Positions 31,866 through 42,748 of a stretch of 64,000 bases of DNA are shown here, piece by piece (the stretch's first letter is position 1; the number at the start of each line of letters is the position of its first letter). The notes beneath the pieces were generated by a model. That model did no database searches and was not told the DNA's origin. It worked only from the letters and a program-made list of their open reading frames with translations. Source of the DNA: Morinoia aosen (lineage: Eukaryota; Arthropoda; Malacostraca; Amphipoda; Talitridae); contig CM059575.1 in the NCBI GenBank assembly GCA_030386875.1, forward strand, positions 52,916,859 through 52,980,858, written 5' to 3'. Both the position numbers and the translations under genes were made by a program.

Positions 31866-33018
31866 AGAAAGTTTTAGCCTCCCTTAACCACGACAAAGTT
31901 GTCCCAAGAGAGGAAAGAGGAAGGCACCATCTAGCATGGAGTTGGGGGAACGCGGAATCTACGCACAAGGTGCACAGGAACAGTAAGCTAGGAAATAAGT
32001 TCACAAAACAAGAAAGGTTTCCGTTGCATTGACAGGGAAGAGAACAAGTCTCCACCTACGGAGCACATTGCTAGGAACACATTTCTAAAGACACATTTGC
32101 AATACCACTGGTTACCACCTTGATATAACAACCTGACAATACCTCTTAGAATACTTACAGACGGTGGGGGAAGGTCCCTCACGCTAGAAAATCTCGTAAA
32201 AGCCTATTTACATCTACAAGAGAAGTGGCTACTTATTTTTCTTTGCTCTACCTGTGGGAGGGGAAATGATTAAGATTAGGTCTCTGATGCAGGGATAAGC
32301 TACTTAGGTTACAGCAGATCAGTCAGGAATCCTATCATTAAAGATAACAACGGATATCTATTTGGCTAGCCTAATACTGAAAAGGTCTGACACGCCTCGC
32401 CAGTTTTTCTTTTTAACTGGCTTGATTTTAAATACAGGGCACAAGTACACGTTGACCAACATCGCCCTGAAACACAAATCACCTGGGCTAGTGGTCTCAT
32501 AAATTTCTGTGAGACAAATATTTTACTTTATTTTATATCTTTTTCTTAATGAATATTATAGAGATTGCAATACAAAGACAAGAAAAATCATGTTTCCAAG
32601 TTGGTAAAAGTTTAGCACGATGTGTCATTATGAATTTCTCAAAATCAACAACTGATGTCTAATCCATGGAAGAACCATAACATAGTTTGTATTTTTAGTA
32701 CACAAATCTTTCAATAGTGAAGCAGTGGTTGATTTGTATTCTTAATTAAATGTAAAATCGTGTTAGTTTTGTGTTAAACTATGAATGTAATAAACTTAAA
32801 ATAAAATCATCTGTGTCAATTCAAATGCATTGAAATGTCAGTCTTTCCATGTTACATTTACTGCCTATGACACTGTTTACAATGTTATATTTACTTTCTA
32901 TGACAACATGCTTACATAGCTTGACTATTTTGCAAATATTGCTGAGCAAAAAAAAACATTTAGACGTTAATACAGAATCACTTTGAACAATGAAAGAAAA
33001 ATAGGAATCAGTTTATCA
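31268..33018. other. Unassigned spacer with a direct repeat and (ATT)n
   Basis: No gene recognised. A ~70-bp block ('ataagaaagttttagcctcc...') occurs at about 31606-31674 and again at about 31862-31935, with (ATT)n at 31826-31861 just before the second copy. 32240-33010 is AT-rich; I see nothing in it. Confidence 0.5.
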
Positions 33019-33318
33019 GTGAAAACCACACACTCACTGAACCTGTCTGACACTCCAGCTTTCCCCATCTTGAGTTGTTAAAACTTAGCATGATAATGCA
33101 CATATTAAACCTAACCTCTGAGTTAAATTATTTAACAGGCAAATCTGTGAAAACCACACACTCACTGAACCTGTCTGACACTCCAGCTTTCCCCATCTTG
33201 AGTTGTTAAAACTTAGCATGAGAATGCACATATCAAACCTAACCTCAGAGTTAAATTATTTAACAGGCAAATCTGTGAAAACCACACACTCACTGAACCT
33301 GTCTGACATTCCAGCTTA
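33019..33318 (+). repeat. 128-bp tandem repeat, 2.3 copies
   Basis: Units start at 33019, 33147 and 33275 ('gtgaaaaccacacactcact...'); copies one and two differ at only a few bases. The open frame 33203-33487 starts inside it and extends into unique, more GC-rich sequence (33319-33487) whose product I do not recognise. Confidence 0.85.
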
Positions 33319-33693
33319 CACTGCTGGTGTGCTGGCCACAGAATGCACTAGGTTCCCAACATCACAACGGCTAGTCTGGCTCAATGTGGGTGGTTCGCCA
33401 GCCGCCAGAAACATCCTCGAATGCTCTAGCAGCCGGCTGTTCACCGCTATCAAACACGAGTTGTGCGAAGGCAATCGACAAATATAACCAGTAAAGGAAT
33501 ACGCCCAAGTTAAATAAGTTTCTTACACAAATTCACTTTTAAAAGACACAGAAACTCAAGGTTATCCGGGAACCTGTTCCTCCCACGCACTTCAAACAAA
33601 TACTTACTTGTGTGAATACTTGTGTGAATTCTGGCACATCACCAATTACAGGCAGGAGTGCCTGATAAATAAGCTTTTAGGACGTGGAGTATT

Positions 33694-36600
33694 TTATATT
33701 TGATTGATGATGTCAAGTTTGTCCAAAAAGTTCACTATCAGTTCATGATTAACGAAGCCACTCAGAATATTTTCCAAGTTGAATTGAAATTTATTTGCAC
33801 ATGCATAGTTCTTTAAATTAATTCTTTGTGCAGCGTATGCAGGGCAGTCAATCACAATGTGTCCAACACTGAGCACACATTGGCATTGATGACACAAGGG
33901 CTGTGGATCTCTTGTATAAAGATAATTATGAGTAAGTTTAGTGGTAAGTAGTGTGCATCGCGTCAAAACCACTTGCTTTTTGCGCGATACAGAGGAATTT
34001 ACCATTGGCTCCAGTTTAGATTTGATTGTATGGTATTGGCTAATGCTCGAGTCCCATGCATCTTGCCATTTTTCTCTGAAGTGTTGCCTGACATGAGGTA
34101 TGAGATCAAGGTGTGGAAGATGGGGTAAACAGATTGTTTCCAGGTTATATGCTGCTTTTGCCAGTTGATCTGCTTTTTCATTTCCCATGATACCCATGTG
34201 GCTGGGAACCCACTCAATGATTAATTTCATTGGGGGTAGACCTTCATACCTCCTCTTGATTTTAGGTATCAGGTAGTGGTTGGAGGGAAGTATTTGGTTG
34301 AGGGCCTGAATAGCACTGTATGAGTCAGTGAACAAGACAAAATTTTCTGGTATCTTTTCAATGTATTTTATGGCATATAAAATAGCCGTGAGTTCTGCTG
34401 TGAAAATGGAGGCCCTATCTGGAAGTCTTGCCATGATATTGGATTCACTCGACCAAATGCCAACTCCAACTCTGTGGTCGTGTTTAGAGCCATCTGTATA
34501 TATTTCCTGTCGTGTAGTATACTGTGCTTGAGTATGTTTAAATAGAGCTTTCCACTGATTTTCGCCTAGTGCATCCTTTGGGTATGTTTTTAGATGGGAA
34601 AAGCATTTCATATCAAAAGTTTCATATTTGTCAGAGGCCTGGGTAGGTCCAATGCAGTTTGATTTAATGCCCAATTCTTGTAGCAAGTGGAATATCCGGC
34701 CTGTTACTGGAAGAGGGTTTGGGTTATGTTCAAAGACATGGAAGGGGTAATAATCTTGGATTAGCAATGCAACTGGGTGACCAGGGACACTAAGTGCTCT
34801 GAGAGCATACTGACACAGCTGTTTTTTCCTTAAGTACATCAGTGGCATCAAGTTTGCCTCTATTTCTAGATGAGTTACCTTGGTACATCGCATTGCACCA
34901 AGAATAAAGCGCAGTGCTGCGTATTAGATTCTGTCTAAAGACAGCAAATGAGATTTACAAGCAGTGTCAAAGAGAAAACATCCATATGATAACTTTGGCA
35001 AAATTATGGAAGTGTAGGTTTTCATTAATATGTCAAAATTGGCTGACCATTTCATATTTGAAAGGATGCGAAGAAGTCTTAGGTCTTTATGACATTTCTG
35101 GGTTACATCTTTTATGTGTGGACCCCACCGAAGTTGGGCATCAAGAAGCAGACCAAGAAATTTATACTTGGGGACAAATTCCAAGTTTACATTCTGATAT
35201 TTCAAGTGGAAAGGGGGCTTAGTTTTTTTGTGAGTGAAAATCATACATTTGGTTTTCTCTGGAGAGATTTGAAACCCCCAGGTTTGGGACCAAACAAGAA
35301 TAGCATCTAAGGCATCTTGCAGCATGCAAAGTGCTTCAGTCAAGTTAGAGCAAGTAACCCAAACAGCACCATCGTCAGCATAGAGGGATGTCTGTAGTAG
35401 TGGGTTACAGTCTTGGAAAATATCATTTATCATGATGTTGAACAATGTTGGGCTATTCACCGATCCCTGTGGAACACCCGACCTTAGGAAACACTGCTTG
35501 GATAGGGTGTCATTGATTCTGACTCTTATTCTTCGCTCCTTGATGAAAGACATTATGGTTTGAGGTAGGTTACCTTCAAGTCCTAAAATCTGTAGCTTTT
35601 GCAATAGACCATAATGCCAAACAGTGTCGAAGGCCTGTTTTATATCAACAAATATTACAACACAAAAGTCCTGCAGGGTTATTGCTCTCCGAATGGAGTT
35701 TTCAATACTCGTGAGTCCATCCAGAGTGCAACGCCCCGCTCTGAATCCACTCTGATTCTCGTTCAAGCATTTGTTTTGTTCTATATATTTTAGAAGTCTC
35801 CAGTTTATTATTTTCTCATAAAGCTTGCACAGTACATTTGTGAGTGCTACTGGTCGGTATGCTCTTGGGTCTGTTGGCACTTTTCCTGGTTTAAGGATCG
35901 GACATATTATGGCCTCCTTCCACTGCTCTGGGATTTCTGAGACCCAAACTCTATTAAAGTAATTTAGTATGTATTTTGTCTGGTCTTCATTCATATGTCT
36001 AATGAATTCTAGAGATATTGTATCTGGTCCGGGTGCTTTAGTTTTAGAGCTGATTATTGCTCTTTTGAGCTCTACCATAGTGAGAGGACGATTGTAATCA
36101 TGCTCTGTATTAAATGAAAATGAGATAGGAATTTGTTCACAGATGTTTCTATGTTCATCAAATATTGGATCATGAGACTCTAAGTTGTTATTCGAGGCAT
36201 ATTGGTCCACCAATATGTCAGAAATTTCCTTTAGGCAAGTAATTATTTCGTTGCTTGAGTTTTTGAGCACAATTTGTCCCCGGCTTTGTTTTCCCTTTAT
36301 GGCTTTAATTTTGTGCCAAACCTCCGCTGGAGAAGAGGTACTGAGGCCTGACACAAATGCCTTCCAGCCGTTGGCTTTAGCCTCTTGTACTGTTTTTCGG
36401 AAAATTGCTCTTGCTTTTTTGAATGCAATCCATTTCTCAATGTTCCCTTGGTGATTTTTGTAATGGTTGTATGCCTTATGATATTTCCTATGGGCTATCT
36501 TGCAATCTTTAATCCACCAGCAATTAGTCCTTTGTAGTGGTGAACGGCTTTGACTAGCCCTGATGTTACCTTCAGTTGCTGCCAGTATAGCTTTGGCTAA

Positions 36601-37380
36601 GGATTGATAAGCATCAGATATTGACCTATCTGAGCAGTTCGTAAACACTAGAGCTTTTTCGAATTTCGGCCAATCTGCACTGCGCAGGTGCCATTTTCTT
36701 GGTAGTTGTGCCGTGGGAAATGCTAAAGTGGATTCAATTATCAGTGGAAAGTGATCACTTGTAAAAGTATCGCTACAAGTGTTCCATGTAAACTTAGAAT
36801 GCAGGTCCTCAGTGACTATTGTTAGATCTATATGAGTATAAGTACCTCTGGAGGACAAGAAGGTTGGGGCAGTGTTATTCAGTAATAATAAATTGTTTTC
36901 TGTCATCCAGTTCTCTATTATTTTACCCCTTGTATCACTGAAGTCAGATCCCCAGCTATAGCTGTGAGCATTTGAGTCCATCATAATAATGCTGGATCCT
37001 GTAATCTGATTGCTGATGTCCTGTAACTTCTGCATTAACCCATTACTTTCCAAATGGGGAGGCAAATACATATTTATTATATTGATAGGCTTTTTGTTGA
37101 TAAATATTTTGCAGAGCACGAGTTCTAATGGTGTAGTCAATTGTGTTGTTATGTTTGGTATACTGGAGTGAATAAAGGTAATCACCCCACCTCCTCTACC
37201 TTCCCTTCTTTCATGTCGGGAAGGACTGCAGTAATTTTTCAATTTTATGTTGTGGCCTCCTTGTAACAATGATTCTTGAATACATATGATTCCTGGATGA
37301 TGTTCATCAATAAGCAAGTGAAGGTATGGTAGTTTTTCAAAGTAGCCTCTAAGATTCCACTGTAGGATTGTTAAATTCAT
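33694..37380 (-). pseudogene. ORF2 of LINE A: endonuclease, RT, RNase H
   Basis: 1228 codons with one in-frame TAG (34924-34926) where L-D-R-I is followed by a stop; LINE B has Gln there, so it looks like a single C-to-T change. Endonuclease (residues 1-225): L-Q-W-N, C-I-Q-E-S, D-S-N-A-H-S-Y-S-W-G-S, T-H-I-D-L, T-S-D-H-F-P. RT (about 480-760): Y-R-P-V-A-L-T-N, Q-S-G-F-R-A-G, F-V-D-I-K-Q-A-F-D, G-V-P-Q-G-S-V, S-L-Y-A-D-D-G-A. RNase H (about 960-1090): Y-T-D-G-S, F-T-A-E-L, F-T-D-S, G-N-E-K-A-D. C-terminal C-x2-C...H...C near residue 1160. All expected catalytic residues are present. Confidence 0.9.
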
Positions 37381-39234
37381 GCTTGACTGATGAGGGAGGT
37401 GACATTTAATTTTGTGAGTAACTCAGAAATTAGTTCTCCAGCTTCTAGTAGGCTTCCTATTTCTGTCAGACTTTCTATTTTTTCAGTTATAGTGTTAGCT
37501 AGTAAGATTTTGATAATATCAGGAAGAAGTTTGATAATTAGATTTTTAAAGTAGCCCATCATTTGTTTTTCCTGGGAGATCTTTAGCAATTGCTCTGTTC
37601 CATTTGAGTTGTCCGCACCTCTTTTTTTGAGGTTGTCTTTCTATCATGATGCTGTGTTCCAGAGGATATGCAGGGACTACATCAGCCTCAGACAATGTAC
37701 TCTGGCCCAACGTTGGGTACTGACTCCTTGTAGTGGTTTGTGTTGGCATGGATTGATTCCTGTAGCTTTGGCTGTTTACCACCTGCCTATATTTCTTATT
37801 TGCTGTTGTCTTCTGAGAGTTGGTTCTGTTGACAAGTGGGTGCAAACCATGTGATTGGCTTATTGCTGCATATGTATTCTGAGAGAAATTTTGTTGTTGT
37901 GGCAGAGTCAGAGCAGGGAATGTGTGCTGTGATTCAAGGTCAATAAACTCTTCAGAGTTTATCTCTGATTGAGTTTTCTGCCGTTGAGAGTAGATGGCTC
38001 GTGCTTCATTGAAAGAAATATTTTCGCTGGCCTTGATTTTGCAAATTTCGTGTTCTTGAATATATTTTGGACAGTCTTTGGAGTTAGCAGAATGATTCCC
38101 TTTGCAATTAGGGCAGTGGTAGTTCTCTGATTTGCAGGTTGCTTCGTCATGTTCTGCTGATGAACAGTTTCTACAAGTTTTTTTGTTCCGGCAGATGGAA
38201 GCAGTATGCCCCCACCTCCAACATTTTGTGCATCGGATTGGGTTTGGATAGAAAGGATCTACCTTGTAATTACAATATCCTGCCTTGATCTCCTTGGGGC
38301 ATTCTGTTCCTAGAAAAGTCAAAACAAACATAGGAGAGTCAGCTCGTTTTGGGTCCATGTACATTTTCCTAATACCTACTATTCCTGATGGGGCAAGGTG
38401 CAGCAGCAGTTCATCCAGGGACTCCCCGAGAAATTCTGGTGCATATATCTTGCCACATACAGTAGAGGCTCCCCAGGCTATTTGAGTAGTTACAGTAATT
38501 TTGTCCAAAGATTTGGCAGCAAGTAGTATTTTTGTTTGTTCAAAGGTTTTCACTTTTATAATTAAGCTTCCTGTTTTTTTATATTCCACTTTTTCCACTG
38601 GGCCACAGATTTGATTGATGAGGGTCTGTACTCTGAAGGGACTCAGTTTGGTTAATTTGATCTGTTCATCACTGGCAGAGATTATGACATGTCGGGATGA
38701 ATCAGGTATTTTATCTATATTTTCAGGCAGGTTCAAATCAATTTTAGCCGATCTGGGTTGTGAGAAAGTTGCACGATTGTTTTTGTATTGCTCTTGGTTG
38801 TTAGGAATGGCATCTATGGTTGTATTTGGAGACCTATCCCTAGATATCACTCCAGATGGGTTGCTTTCAAAGGACAAGTCAGTAGTACAAAATTCCAAGT
38901 TGTTGCATGAGTTTCTTTTCTTTTTAACATAAGCTTCTTTTCCAACAGTCTCCGGGCTTTGGTCAAGCGTTCGTTTTTGTGGATTATTGGGCTTTTCGGT
39001 TTCATTTGTAACTGCAAATATTGCATTGCTGTCAAGACTATGCATTTCTGATACAGTTGGTTGAGTTAGGGCAGAACTTTTGGGGGTTGAACTCCTGGCT
39101 TTAGGTTGAATTTTTTTGGAAGATTTGATATTTCCATTTTTTCCTGGCATAGGTTGAGAGTATGAGTGCACTCCTCTTTTACCCTTGGTGTTGCTATTCC
39201 CAGGGCCTCCAGGGGGGTTTTCTTTAGAGGCCAT
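37377..39234 (-). pseudogene. Gag-like ORF1 of LINE A
   Basis: About 619 codons from ATG 39234 (M-A-S-K-E-N), one frameshift near 37560 before the last 60 residues. Basic, Pro/Ser-rich N-terminus; central fold with I-V-G-I-R-K-M-Y-M-D and F-V-L-T-F-L; three CCHC-type knuckles near 38240-38080 (C-T-K-C...H...C, C-R-N-C...H...C, C-P-N-C...H...C), all with ligands present; helical C-terminus (I-K-L-L-P-D-I-I-K-I-L-L). Role in the family: RNA binding and RNP formation. Its TGA overlaps the ORF2 ATG as ATGA (37377-37380). Confidence 0.85.
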
Positions 39235-39450
39235 TGGGTAGGTCAATCTTTCAAGGACTTTCAGCAGTTCATTTCTGATAGGATCCAAAGTTACCAACGT
39301 AAAATAGGCAAAAAAGGAATTTCAAATATTGGGGTTTTTAGGCTCACTTGGGAAAATTATCTGAGGGCTGAAACAAAAACAACATAAGTTGGTAAATGCC
39401 GAGGGCCCAAGGCCCCAGCGGTTTCAACGCCGGTAATATTACCTTAAAGA

Positions 39451-39651
39451 TTGAGATGATAATTATTTTAACTTAATTTCAAGTTACAAAACTATTGGTA
39501 CTTGCCACAAAACGTTAGAGTTCTTTTAGCCACCACGTCCTTCCAGCTCGCCTCGTGTTCCCTCAAACAAATAGAACGCTGGCGTCATTCTTGCGGACCA
39601 GCGCGGATCCGCAGAATGTTGCCGAAATAAAATTGTCAAAATTCTTTTAAT
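39451..39651. other. Short spacer at right edge of the second insertion
   Basis: No coding signal. Just before the Gypsy sequence resumes lies a short palindrome CACGTCTTGTAAGACGTG (about 39657-39674). Confidence 0.4.
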
Positions 39652-42100
39652 TTTTTCACGTCTTGTAAGACGTGACAAAATCGTATTTTCAAAAATTGAT
39701 CTAGTCAGGGTATACCATCAGGTACTGGTGAAAGCCGAAGATACTCGAGAAACGGCCATCACCACTCCGTTCAATTCGTACGAGTACACCGTTATATCCT
39801 TTGGTCTCCGGAATGAGCCTCAAACACTCCAGTGTTGCATCGACGCAATCCCCATAGACATGGACTCCGTCACTGCATATATAGACGACATACTAATAGC
39901 ATCTACGTTCGCATAAGAGCATAAGGAACACTTAAGACGACTTTTCCGTCATCTGAAAGAAGGACTGCAAGTGCCCCCAGCAAAATGCATTTTCCTAGTG
40001 GGTGAACTGGACTTCCTCGGGAGTAGAGCATCAGCTCGAGGATCTCGCTGCTTTCAAAGAAAATCAAAAACATCTGCATTTTCCCACGACCGTTGACGAA
40101 CAAAAATTGCGACCGTTTCTGGGAATAGTCATTTAATACCATCGATTCCTTTCAGCTGCGGCAAAAAAAAATGCAATCCCTCACTGAACTAACAAAAGGC
40201 TATTCACAGAACTAAAAATAATCATCAATTGGACCCATGAGCACGACACAGCTATCGGAAGATTGAAAAATGAGGTCTCCCATCTCATAATGTTGGCGCA
40301 TCCAGCCCCAGAAGGAAAGGCGATCCTAGTTACGGACGCATCGGCCAACACGGTGGGGGCTGTTTTAGAACAGGATATAGAAGGAGAGCAACTACCAGTA
40401 GCCTTCTTTTAAAAAAAGTTGGATGACACGCAACGCAACTATAGCACGTACAACCGAGAGTTAATTGATATATTTTTGGCAGTTCAATACTATGAGCATT
40501 TTTTGGGGGGTCGGAGTTTTGAAATCAGGGTGAATCATAGACCACTCTGCGTCGCTCTTCAAAAATCTACAGAGGGCAGCAGCCCCCGCGTGACCAGACA
40601 GCTGTCACATTTCACAGATTGACTGTGAGATCACCCATATCAGTTCCGCCACCAGCACGGTAACGGATGCACTGTCTCTTATGGTATCTCCAATTCACTC
40701 AAAAGAACCTTGAATTAACTACGAAAAGATAATAAAGGACCAGAATGAAGATCAAGAATGGGAAGAGCTCCTGCACCCAGCATCGAAGAGTGCCTTAAAG
40801 ATTCTACCTATCGATACCCACATCAGCGATGTGTTCACTGGCCATAAAAGGCCACACATCCCCCAAAATTGCCGAAAAATAATTTTCACGTATTTTCATG
40901 GAGCGGTCATCCAGGCACTCAAGCGTCGCGAGACCTTTTGAGACAACGAGAACAAGCCGTCAGAAAGGGTACACGAGAGTGTATTCTGTATCAATTGAGC
41001 AAGGTTACGACGCACGTCAAAAGTTCGCTTGGAAAAATGCCAGTTCTAAATAGATGATTCCAAATCACACATAAAACATCGTCGGGCCCCGCCCGTATCG
41101 CAGAATTTTCGGTATTTGTTTACGTCCATTGATCATTTCCCAAGGTGGTGCACGGCTACACCGATGACAGATTGTACGGCAGAAACATCAGCCTACGCTT
41201 TTCTACAGAAATGGGTGACTTCGTTTGGAATCCCGACAAGGATCATTATGGATCAAGGTGTACAATTCGAGTCAACGCTTTGAAAGAATCTCATGACAGC
41301 TTTGGGCACGTTGCGACACCGGACAACAGCCTATTATACGCAAAGCAACGGCTTGTGGAAAGGCTACATCGGTGACTGAAGGAAGAATGGAGAGCCACTG
41401 CAACGGACGTGAACTTGGGGAACGCCTTGCCCCTCGATCATACTTCTAAACATCAGAGCAGCACCGCACTCAGATTCCAACATTTCACCGGCTGAAATCG
41501 TGTGCGGGCAAACGTTACATCTCCCCGGAGAACTACATGCAGCAAAGAACGAAACATAACCAGCAGACAAATTTCTGAAAATGTTACAAGAGACAATGGT
41601 GCGGTTGCAGCCAGTACTTCCAAGACAGCGGGCTCTCACAGATGTCCGCGTCCAAAGCGCTCTGTAAACGGCAACCAACGCTTTCGTTAGACATGGGAGG
41701 GGGATAAGAAATCCAATGCATAGACATTACAACGGCCCTTTCGTGGACTACAAAGGACTCCGAAGTACATCTATTATAGACATACGAGGAAAACCGATCA
41801 ATATAGCAATTGACACGGTAAAAGCAGCGCACCTTCCCGAGACCAGCGAAACAAAAACGGAGCAGGTTGAATGAACAAGCGCGAGGGTAAATGATGACTA
41901 AAAAGGAGTCCTCTTTCTTGCAGAAGAAACACAACAGACGAAACAGACCAACCCCAACACAACAGCCCACGACAACATGGCGGAAAACACCTGTGTTCCA
42001 GCCCTGGCTGCTCCTAGACGAGGAACCATAACAAAATATGGTAAAAAAATCAAGTCCTCACTGAGATACTCGGAAACTTGAGAACAACGGGGGGGTCACC
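39652..42100 (+). pseudogene. Gypsy fossil: RT, RNase H and integrase region
   Basis: Broken remains of the 3' part of Ty3/Gypsy pol. RT motifs near 39695-39905 (A-Y-I-D-D-I-L-I block), RNase H-like V-T-D-A-S near 40330-40350, H-R-P-L near 40540, then integrase-like and C-terminal sequence to about 42000. A purine-rich tract lies just before the 3' LTR. In the intact family these make cDNA and integrate it. Confidence 0.7.
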
Positions 42101-42354
42101 CGTGGTAGTCTCAACAAGTTGTTCGCTTGTACACCACCACACAATTTTCGAGCGACCAGCCGCCACCTTAGGCAATGGCGGGCTTCGAGGTGGCGCCCAA
42201 CTCAACGGCAGGTTTAGAGGCGCCAATAAAAAAAAGCGACACAATAGTCATTCTACCGCCATCCGTGCTGCCACTTCACATCACCTGACGGTCCTCCAGG
42301 ACGTATCTGGGTGCATTACTACCTGACAACAATTTTTTCATCGTGTGCCATTAT
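42101..42354 (+). repeat. 3' LTR of the Gypsy fossil, first part
   Basis: Starts 'cgtggtagtctcaaca', aligning with the 5' LTR start at 9570; shares 'ccatccgtgctgccacttcacat' blocks with it. Interrupted after CATTAT (42349-42354) by LINE F. Confidence 0.85.
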
Positions 42355-42748
42355 TTAAACAATTTAAACAATTTTAAACAATTTATTTACCACAGGAGAT
42401 AAAATGTTTCTTAAGTCTAGTACAATGGTCAAATTTGAGTATAGCTACCTGTGGGCCCGAATAAGTTCAGTGACTTCTAGGGCATCCTACCATCAAGGTT
42501 AGTCTTAGGAGTACAATAATGTTTAACCTAATTCACTTAAACTAGAGACGCATTAGACTGATCAATGAGATAAGTAACTCGAAATTAGATACTTCATTTC
42601 ACAATATAGTTCATATGGACTAGATTTAACAGTATATTCGACAAACGATTCAAGAACAGACTGAAGATCGGCGAAATTAATCAGGGCGAATTACATTATT
42701 AGGACCAGTTATGTAGGGGACAAGGTTTGACTCTGTGATCTTACACGA

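Larger units (their letters stand above)
33630..39450 (-). mobile_element. I-like LINE A, nearly intact
   Basis: Minus-strand I-clade element: gag from the ATG at 39234, ORF2 37380-33694, then a 3' UTR sharing 'ggtgatgtgcc' with LINE B. The 5' UTR shares the motif CTGGGGCCTTRGGCCC with LINE B (about 39400-39420 here, 50730-50745 there). The 3' tail shows a 12-bp repeat ending in ACACAAGTA (near 33600-33630). Visible lesions are only one frameshift in gag and one TAG in ORF2, so it is the best preserved element in the window. Ends are approximate; no target-site duplication confirmed. Confidence 0.85.

Noticed and set aside
39657-39674. Helitron 3' hairpin
   Set aside because: The palindrome is followed by GAC/AAAA rather than CTRR-T, and no 5' TC end could be paired with it.
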